DNA from: Albidovulum sp.
Lineage (GTDB): Bacteria; Pseudomonadota; Alphaproteobacteria; Rhodobacterales; Rhodobacteraceae
DNA: 64,000 bases
Reading direction: 5' to 3'
Assembly (NCBI GenBank): GCA_026989275.1
Contig: JALSJQ010000025.1
Location: forward strand, 62,001-126,000
Below the pieces are notes generated by a model. That model did no database searches, was not told the origin of the DNA, and worked only from the letters and a program-made list of their open reading frames with translations. Positions 58,542 through 64,000 of the stretch are shown here, piece by piece. The position numbers were made by a program, and so were the translations under genes. How positions within the stretch are numbered: the first letter of the stretch is position 1; each line of letters begins with the position of its first letter.

Positions 58542-59289
58542 CCCGCTTCCGGCTGCGTGGGTTTCTCGCCCTTTCCGGCTGTCCTGCACCTGACCGTTCC
58601 CTTTCATCTTCGTCCTTCAGCCGTTCGAGCAGCGCCGCGGCTGCGGCCTGTTGCGCCGCCCTTTTCGACGCGGCTTCTGCCACCGCCTGCTCTCCGCTCG
58701 CGAGCGCCGCCTCGACGCGAAAGGTCGGCGCATGATCGGGGCCGGTGCGGCCAAGATCGCGGTAGATCGGCAGCCCCTTCCCCCGTGCCTGCGACCATTC
58801 CTGCAAGCGGGTCTTCGCGTCGCGCAGATCGGTCGGCGCGTTTTCCAGATGGGGTTCCCAAAGCCGCAGCACAAGCTCCCGCGCCTTCTCGAAGCCGGCA
58901 TCGAGATAGACGGCTGCAATGAGCGCCTCCATCGCGTCCCCCAGAAGAGCCGTCTTGCGCCGCCCTCCCGTCATCCGCTCCGAGCGGCCGAGCCGGAGCA
59001 CCTCCCCCACCCCAAGCTCTCGAGCGACATCGGCACAGGTTTCCTTGCGCACGAGCGCGTTGAAACGGGGCGCAAGCTGCCCTTCGCTCGCCCCGGCATC
59101 GCGCCGGTAGAGCGCCTCGGCAATGACGAGACCGAGCACCCGGTCGCCGAGAAATTCCAGCCTCTGGTTGCTCGCAAGCGCGCCCTGGGCCGCCGAGGGG
59201 TGGGTGAGCGCCTGGCGCAGAAGGTCGGGCCGGCGGAAGTCATGGCCGAGCTTTCGGGAGAATTCCTGGAGTTCGCGCGAAAGCCTCAC
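58531..59289 (-). CDS. rnc: Ribonuclease III
   Basis: 252 residues. Catalytic motif [14 protein letters not shown] and [14 protein letters not shown] with the metal-binding acids, followed by the double-stranded RNA-binding domain ([30 protein letters not shown]). It cleaves rRNA precursors and structured mRNAs. The start is GTG behind GGGAGGCG. The C-terminal 25 residues are a basic/acidic tail overlapping the era start. Gap to lepB is 10 bases. Confidence 0.95.
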   Translation of the reverse strand: MRLSRELQEFSRKLGHDFRRPDLLRQALTHPSAAQGALASNQRLEFLGDRVLGLVIAEALYRRDAGASEGQLAPRFNALVRKETCADVARELGVGEVLRLGRSERMTGGRRKTALLGDAMEALIAAVYLDAGFEKARELVLRLWEPHLENAPTDLRDAKTRLQEWSQARGKGLPIYRDLGRTGPDHAPTFRVEAALASGEQAVAEAASKRAAQQAAAAALLERLKDEDERERSGAGQPERARNPRSRKRDGA

Positions 59290-59299
59290 CCCGCCTCCC

Positions 59300-60112
59300 T
59301 CATTCGATCGCCTTGAAGAAACGGTCCTTGCGCCACGTCCAGAAGGCCCACATGTGCTTTCCTGCCGCGGAGAAGATCACCCGGTCGGCTCGCCCGACCA
59401 GATTTTCCGCCGGCACGAAGCCGACCCCGCCGTATTTCTGCGGAAAGCGGCTGTCGAGGGAATTGTCGCGGTTGTCTCCCATCACGAAATAATGGCCCTC
59501 GGGCACGGTGAACACGCCCGTGTCATCCGCAGAGCCGCGCGGTTCTATGTCGAGCACGTCGTGGATGACGCCGTTCGGCAGCGTCTCGCGATAGCGCAGC
59601 TTGATGCAGGTGCCGCCGATCGGCACCGGATCGTTGGCGCAGCGCGGCACGTTGCCGGCCGGCCCCTGGGGTTCCTTGACCTCGACGAACTCCCCCGCCG
59701 GATCGAGCCGCACGGGGCGGCCGTTGATGTAGAGCACACCGCCGATGACCTGGATCCTGTCGCCCGGCAGACCGATGACCCGCTTGATGAAGTCGGCGCC
59801 CGAGACCGGATGCTTGAAGACCACCACGTCCCCCCGTTCGGGATCGCGCCCGAAGATCCGGCCGCTGATCGGGCAGAGCGACCAGGGGCAGGAATGGCGC
59901 GAATAGCCGTAGGCCATCTTGTTGACGAACAGGAAGTCCCCGATGAGGAGGGTGTCCTTCATCGACCCCGACGGGATCCAGAAGGGCTGGAACAGCAATG
60001 TGCGGATGAGCCCGGCGAGTATGAGCGCCCAGAAGATGGTCCGGCCCCATTCCCCGATCGTGCTTCCGAGTCCCTTCTGCGCCGCGGGGGCGTCGTCGCT
60101 GTCGTCACGCAT
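59300..60112 (-). CDS. lepB: Signal peptidase I
   Basis: 270 residues. One N-terminal transmembrane segment ([19 protein letters not shown] in outline) anchors it. The catalytic Ser is in [15 protein letters not shown] and the Lys in [14 protein letters not shown]; the C-terminal box is [13 protein letters not shown]. It removes signal peptides in the periplasm. The start MRDDSDDAP follows AGGAACGG and overlaps acpS by eight bases. Normal length for the class. Confidence 0.96.
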   Translation of the reverse strand: MRDDSDDAPAAQKGLGSTIGEWGRTIFWALILAGLIRTLLFQPFWIPSGSMKDTLLIGDFLFVNKMAYGYSRHSCPWSLCPISGRIFGRDPERGDVVVFKHPVSGADFIKRVIGLPGDRIQVIGGVLYINGRPVRLDPAGEFVEVKEPQGPAGNVPRCANDPVPIGGTCIKLRYRETLPNGVIHDVLDIEPRGSADDTGVFTVPEGHYFVMGDNRDNSLDSRFPQKYGGVGFVPAENLVGRADRVIFSAAGKHMWAFWTWRKDRFFKAIE

Positions 60113-60572
60113 GGCCGTTCCTGTCTCCGGGTGGGATCGGCCTCTCTTGGCCGAGCCCCCGGGGGCTGTCAAGGGAGGGGGGCTCGGCCGAAATCACCAC
60201 GAAGGCCTGGGCCCAGGGGTGATCGTCGGTGAGGGAGACGTGGATCTCGCCCTGCCATCCTTCGGGCACGAGCGCCTCGAGCCGGGCAGCCGCCCAGCCC
60301 GTCAGCCGCATGCGGGGTTGACCGCTGGCCAGATTGAAGACCGCCATGTCGCGCCAGGCGATGCCCATGCGGAGCCCCGTGCCGAGAGCCTTCGAGCAGG
60401 CCTCCTTGGCCGCCCAGCGCTTGGCGAGCGAGGCGGCCTCGTCGGGCAGTCGCGCCGCCCGCGCAAGCTCCTCGGGCGTGAAGACCCGCTGGCGAAAACG
60501 ATCGCCGAAACGCTCGAGAACGCCGCGGATCCGGTCGATATTGGCCAGATCGGTGCCGATACCGACGATCAT
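60105..60572 (-). CDS. acpS: Holo-[acyl-carrier-protein] synthase
   Basis: 155 residues. [14 protein letters not shown] at the N-terminus and [17 protein letters not shown] in the middle carry the magnesium-binding Asp and Glu. It transfers phosphopantetheine from CoA to ACP. The last 20 residues ([20 protein letters not shown]) extend past the usual end and overlap the lepB start. It follows pdxJ by 118 bases. Confidence 0.95.
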   Translation of the reverse strand: MIVGIGTDLANIDRIRGVLERFGDRFRQRVFTPEELARAARLPDEAASLAKRWAAKEACSKALGTGLRMGIAWRDMAVFNLASGQPRMRLTGWAAARLEALVPEGWQGEIHVSLTDDHPWAQAFVVISAEPPSLDSPRGLGQERPIPPGDRNGHA

Positions 60573-60690
60573 GCGCCCGCTCCGGAAAGGAGTGGGCGAG
60601 GCGCATCCGTCAGGAGAAACACGTCAATGCCTCCCTGCCACCAGCCGCGCTTGCCGCCGGCTCTCGCCTCTCGAACTCCGCCGGCCGCTC

Positions 60691-61473
60691 TCAAGCCGCA
60701 CCGTCCCGCGCCGCATCCATCCGCCGGCGCATCTCGCCTATGGCCTCGGCCAGACCGACGAAGATCGCCTCGCCGATGAGAAAATGACCGATGTTGAGTT
60801 CGGCGATCTCGGGCAGGGCGGCGATCGGGCCGACGGTGTCGTATGTCAGCCCGTGGCCGGCATGAACCTCGAGGCCGATGGCGGCCGCATGGCGGGCCGC
60901 GGCGCGAATGCGGGCAAGTTCACGGTCGCGGTCGGCCGCGCGACCCTCGTGGTGCGCGTCGCAATAGCTTCCCGTGTGCAGCTCGACCACCGCCGCGCCG
61001 ACACGCCTCGCCGCCTCGATCTGCTCCGCCTCGGGATTGACGAAGAGCGAGACCCGGCAGCCGGCTTCGACCAGGGGAGCGATGAATTCGGCCAGCCGCG
61101 TCTCTTCGGCCAGAACGTCGAGCCCGCCCTCCGTGGTGCGTTCCTCGCGCTTCTCCGGCACGAGGCAGACGGCATGGGGCCGGTGCCGCAGGGCGATCTC
61201 CTGCATCTCGGCCGTCGCCGCCATTTCCAGATTGAGCGGCAAGGTCAGGGTCTTGCTGAGCCGGGCGATGTCCTCGTCGGAAATGTGGCGCCGATCCTCG
61301 CGCAGATGGGCGGTGATGCCGTCGGCGCCGGCCTTCTCGGCCAGAAGGGCGGCACGCACCGGATCGGGAAACGGCGTGCCGCGGGCGTTGCGGACGGTGG
61401 CCACATGATCGATGTTGACCCCGAGCCGCAGATGCCCCGGCGCCCGAGCTGCCGGCTTCGGCCTTTCCTTCAT
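60691..61473 (-). CDS. pdxJ: Pyridoxine 5'-phosphate synthase
   Basis: 260 residues, TIM barrel. [48 protein letters not shown] and [12 protein letters not shown] carry the conserved substrate and phosphate residues. It condenses 1-deoxyxylulose-5-phosphate with 3-amino-2-oxopropyl phosphate in vitamin B6 synthesis. The start follows GGGAGAAGGGGG and overlaps the DUF2062 stop by four bases. Confidence 0.97.
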   Translation of the reverse strand: MKERPKPAARAPGHLRLGVNIDHVATVRNARGTPFPDPVRAALLAEKAGADGITAHLREDRRHISDEDIARLSKTLTLPLNLEMAATAEMQEIALRHRPHAVCLVPEKREERTTEGGLDVLAEETRLAEFIAPLVEAGCRVSLFVNPEAEQIEAARRVGAAVVELHTGSYCDAHHEGRAADRDRELARIRAAARHAAAIGLEVHAGHGLTYDTVGPIAALPEIAELNIGHFLIGEAIFVGLAEAIGEMRRRMDAARDGAA

Positions 61474-62180
61474 CCCCCTTCTCCCTTCCTGGCCTCGCCC
61501 TGCGCCCTGGTCGGGAGCGCGGCCCTGGCCTTCCTCTCGGCCTTTTCCCGTTTCGCGGCCGCGCGGCGCCGGCGAATTTCCTCCCATTTCGCCTTGAGCC
61601 GACCCCGCCGCCGGTTCTGATAGGCGGCGATCAACGGCACCGAAAGATAATAGGAGCCGATGGCAAAGACCACACCCGGGCCGATACCGCCCACGAGATA
61701 GGGCAGGAAGATTCCCCTGAAGAAATCCTGGAAGCCGCTCCAGTCCACCGTTTCACCGGTGAACATGGCGATTGAGTTGTGCCACAGATCACGGAATGCG
61801 CCCTTGAAGAGCTCCGGCAGCGAGTGATGCCCGATGTCGGCACTCACATCGAGCATCCAGCTGCCGAGTTCGAGATTGAGGGCAGCGATGAAGGGAAAGG
61901 TCAGGGGATTTCCGAAGAAGGTGCCGAGGATCGCGGCCAGGATGTTGCCGCGGATCACCCAGGCAATGAGGGCGGCCGAGACGAAATGCATGCCGAAGAA
62001 GGGCGTGAAGCTCACGAAGACGCCGGCAGCGACACCGCGAGCGATTTCCTCGGGCGATCCCGGCAACCGCTTGAGGCGGAGGATGACATAGCGCGTGGCC
62101 CGCCCCCAGCCGGAGCGGGGCCAGAGGAAATGCCGGATGCGGGTCAGAAGCCCGGGCCGTTCGCGACGCTTGAAGAGCAC
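61470..62180 (-). CDS. DUF2062 membrane protein
   Basis: 236 residues with three to four transmembrane segments. The hallmark is [25 protein letters not shown], then [21 protein letters not shown]. The C-terminal 45 residues are highly basic ([20 protein letters not shown]) and probably cytoplasmic. Function unknown; in Rhodobacterales it sits between rel and pdxJ, as here. The start is GTG behind AGGAGG. It follows the rel stop by 36 bases. Confidence 0.88.
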   Translation of the reverse strand: MLFKRRERPGLLTRIRHFLWPRSGWGRATRYVILRLKRLPGSPEEIARGVAAGVFVSFTPFFGMHFVSAALIAWVIRGNILAAILGTFFGNPLTFPFIAALNLELGSWMLDVSADIGHHSLPELFKGAFRDLWHNSIAMFTGETVDWSGFQDFFRGIFLPYLVGGIGPGVVFAIGSYYLSVPLIAAYQNRRRGRLKAKWEEIRRRRAAAKREKAERKARAALPTRAQGEARKGEGG

Positions 62181-62216
62181 GTTGCCTCCTGTCTCCCCCG
62201 CCCTGTCGCACCGGAA

Positions 62217-64000
62217 TCAGTCGGTCGTGCTCCGGGTCTCGCTGCCGAGCCCGGCAACGGCCACGGCTTCCGCCGCCGCATCGCCCGGCCTGCGGTCGAG
62301 GGACGGATCGCGGAACCGCTCCACATCCACAACGCCCTCGTCGGCCTCGATCGAGGTCAGGATGTTGTGCAGATGGCCGATGTCCCGCACCTCGACGGTG
62401 ATGTTGATGCGATAGAAGTCGGGTTTCTTGTCAACGAATTCGAGATCGGAAATATTCGCGTTCTGCTCGCCGAGCAAGGTGCAAATCCGCCCGAGAACGC
62501 CGGCGCTGTTGGCCATGGTGACGACGATCGTCACCTCGTTGACCGGCGCGAACTCGACCGGCGCCCAGCGCAGATCGATCCAGCCCTCCTCGTATTCGGC
62601 CAGCGCGTCGCAATCGGCGGCATGGATCGAGATCGTACCGTCCTTGCGGCGAATGCCGATGATACGCTCGCCGGGCAGCGGCTGGCAGCAGGGCGCACGC
62701 AGCGATTCATAGCCCGGTTCGATGCCGACGATCGCCTCCTCGGCCCGCACCCCCTCGCGCGAGGGGTGCGCCTCGGCCAGTTCGGGATAGAGGACACGGA
62801 CGACTTCCTGAGCGGTGATCTCGCCCCGTCCGATGCGCTCCAGAAGGCGCTCGGCCCGGCTCTCGCCGTCGATCCCCATCTTCTCCGCCGCCGTGCGCAG
62901 TGCCTGCTCGCTCAGCTTGCGCCCGGCCTCCTCGAAGGCGACGCGCGCCAGCTGCTGGCCGAAACTGATGTTGTGGCGGGTCTGCTGCTCGCGGATGGCG
63001 CGGCGGATCGCGGCCTTCGCCCGCCCCGTCACCACCAGATCGAGCCAGCGGATGTCGGGGCGCTGGCCGTGGGCGGTGATGATCTCGACCTGCTGGCCAT
63101 TGCGCAGCCGCGTCCACAGCGGCACGCGCTTGCCGTCCACCTTCACCCCCGCGCAACGGTCGCCGATGCCGGTATGGATGGCATAGGCGAAATCGAGCGG
63201 CATCGCGCCGCGCGGCAGCTTGATGACGTCGCCCTTGGGCGTGAAGCAGAACACCTTGTCGGTGTCCATCTCGAGCTTGGCGTTCTCGAGAAATTCGTTC
63301 ACGTCCTCGGTGTCGCGCAGCCTTTCGATGAGCTCCTTGACCCAGCGCACCGGGTCCGTGGCGTATTCGTTCTCGATCGGCACGCCGTCGCGGTAGGACC
63401 AGTGGGCCGCCACCCCGGCCTCGGCCACCTCGTGCATCTTGCGGGTGCGGATCTGGATCTCGATGCGCTTGCCGTCCCGGCCCGAAACCGTCGTATGGAG
63501 CGAACGGTAGCCGTTCGACTTGGGCTGGGAGATATAGTCCTTGAACCGCCCCGGCACCGCCTTCCAGCGCTGATGCACCCCGCCGAGCACCCGATAGCAG
63601 TCATCCACCGTTTCGGTGATGACGCGGAAGCCGAAGATGTCGGACAGGTGGTCGAAGGGCTCGCCGCGTTCCTCCATCTTGCGCCAGATCGAATAGGGCC
63701 GCTTCTCCCGGCCCGTCACCTCGGCCTCGATCCCCAGCCTGTCGAGCACCTCCCCGATGTCGCGGGTGATGGTATCGAGCAGATCGCCCGAAGCGCGCCG
63801 CAACCGCGCGACCCGCTTGAGGATCGAGTTGCGCGCCACCGGATTGAGCACCTTGAAGGCCAGGTCCTCCAGCTCCTCGCGCATCCACTGCATGCCCATG
63901 CGGCCGGCCAGCGGCGCATAGATTTCCAGCGTTTCGAGCGCCTTCTGCCGCTGCTTCTCGGGCGGCATGTGACCGATGGTCCGCATGTTGTGCAGGCGGT
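62217..64000 (-). CDS. rel: RelA/SpoT-family (p)ppGpp synthetase/hydrolase, 5' end outside window
   Basis: 594 codons are in the window and the frame continues past the right edge. The first visible residues are RLHNMRTIGHM, the end of the HD hydrolase domain (DRLHNMRT). The synthetase domain follows (EKRPYSIWRKMEERGEPFDHLSDIFGFR in outline, and SNGYRSLHTTV). Then come the TGS domain (VFCFTPKGDVIKLPRGAMPLDFAYAIH in outline), a helical domain, a conserved-Cys region (RAPCCQPLPGERI) and a C-terminal ACT domain (VTMANSAGVLGRICTLL). This single bifunctional enzyme probably makes and degrades (p)ppGpp in this organism. It is the upstream gene of the run to recO. Confidence 0.95.
   Translation of the reverse strand, partial: RLHNMRTIGHMPPEKQRQKALETLEIYAPLAGRMGMQWMREELEDLAFKVLNPVARNSILKRVARLRRASGDLLDTITRDIGEVLDRLGIEAEVTGREKRPYSIWRKMEERGEPFDHLSDIFGFRVITETVDDCYRVLGGVHQRWKAVPGRFKDYISQPKSNGYRSLHTTVSGRDGKRIEIQIRTRKMHEVAEAGVAAHWSYRDGVPIENEYATDPVRWVKELIERLRDTEDVNEFLENAKLEMDTDKVFCFTPKGDVIKLPRGAMPLDFAYAIHTGIGDRCAGVKVDGKRVPLWTRLRNGQQVEIITAHGQRPDIRWLDLVVTGRAKAAIRRAIREQQTRHNISFGQQLARVAFEEAGRKLSEQALRTAAEKMGIDGESRAERLLERIGRGEITAQEVVRVLYPELAEAHPSREGVRAEEAIVGIEPGYESLRAPCCQPLPGERIIGIRRKDGTISIHAADCDALAEYEEGWIDLRWAPVEFAPVNEVTIVVTMANSAGVLGRICTLLGEQNANISDLEFVDKKPDFYRINITVEVRDIGHLHNILTSIEADEGVVDVERFRDPSLDRRPGDAAAEAVAVAGLGSETRSTTD

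Overview
This 64 kb window is chromosomal DNA from a high-GC alphaproteobacterium. Gene order points to the Rhodobacterales or a close relative. Diagnostic blocks are regB / senC-regA beside ahcY, the chvI-chvG-hprK-rapZ-EIIA-HPr cluster facing pckA, the rel-DUF2062-pdxJ-acpS-lepB-rnc-era-DUF1491-recO run, yidC-MOSC-yihA, and a Core-2/I-branching glycosyltransferase with a long C-terminal extension. I see no tRNA, rRNA, CRISPR array, prophage or intact insertion sequence. Most of the window is conserved housekeeping DNA; the least ordinary part is the first 3 kb.

Layout. 1-3.1 kb: the 3' end of a small transaldolase, a gene-poor stretch with one small lipoprotein gene, a broken NusG/RfaH-type gene that looks like an internal deletion, a 60-nt structured element and a low-GC gene for an unknown membrane protein. 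3.1-10.6 kb: preQ0 reductase and a queuosine-precursor transporter, an M17 aminopeptidase with an NlpC/P60 peptidase, DUF2794, gamma-glutamyltransferase, hspQ and an AEC transporter. 10.9-20.5 kb: fadH, three little-known genes behind ilvD, a CPBP protease, accD-folC. 20.5-31.5 kb: an 11 kb collinear minus-strand run regB-tsaE-amgK-murU-addB-addA-trxA. 31.6-35.6 kb: senC, regA with a strong promoter and operator-like repeats, an HD hydrolase, ahcY and DUF2853.

35.6-45.8 kb: a MarR regulator divergent from a DUF1761 membrane protein over a palindrome; a sulfotransferase divergent from the GT14 glycosyltransferase; a HIT protein; modABC; yidC-MOSC-yihA. 46-53.4 kb: acyltransferase, HPr, EIIA, RapZ, HprK, ChvG, ChvI and pckA, joining envelope stress and PTS-type carbon/nitrogen signalling to gluconeogenesis. 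53.4-64 kb: a TauE/SafE exporter, mcd (ethylmalonyl-CoA pathway), and the recO-to-rel operon, whose rel gene runs off the right edge.

How the genes fit together. RegB/RegA with SenC suggest redox control of respiration and possibly photosynthesis. Mcd and PckA suggest C2 assimilation through the ethylmalonyl-CoA pathway with gluconeogenesis. AmgK/MurU are cell-wall recycling enzymes. The best candidates for undescribed biology are the glycan-branching/sulfation pair at 36.7-39.2 kb, the structured element at 2221-2280 and the regulatory repeats upstream of regA and marR. All functional calls come from reading the sequence by eye; no searches were run.
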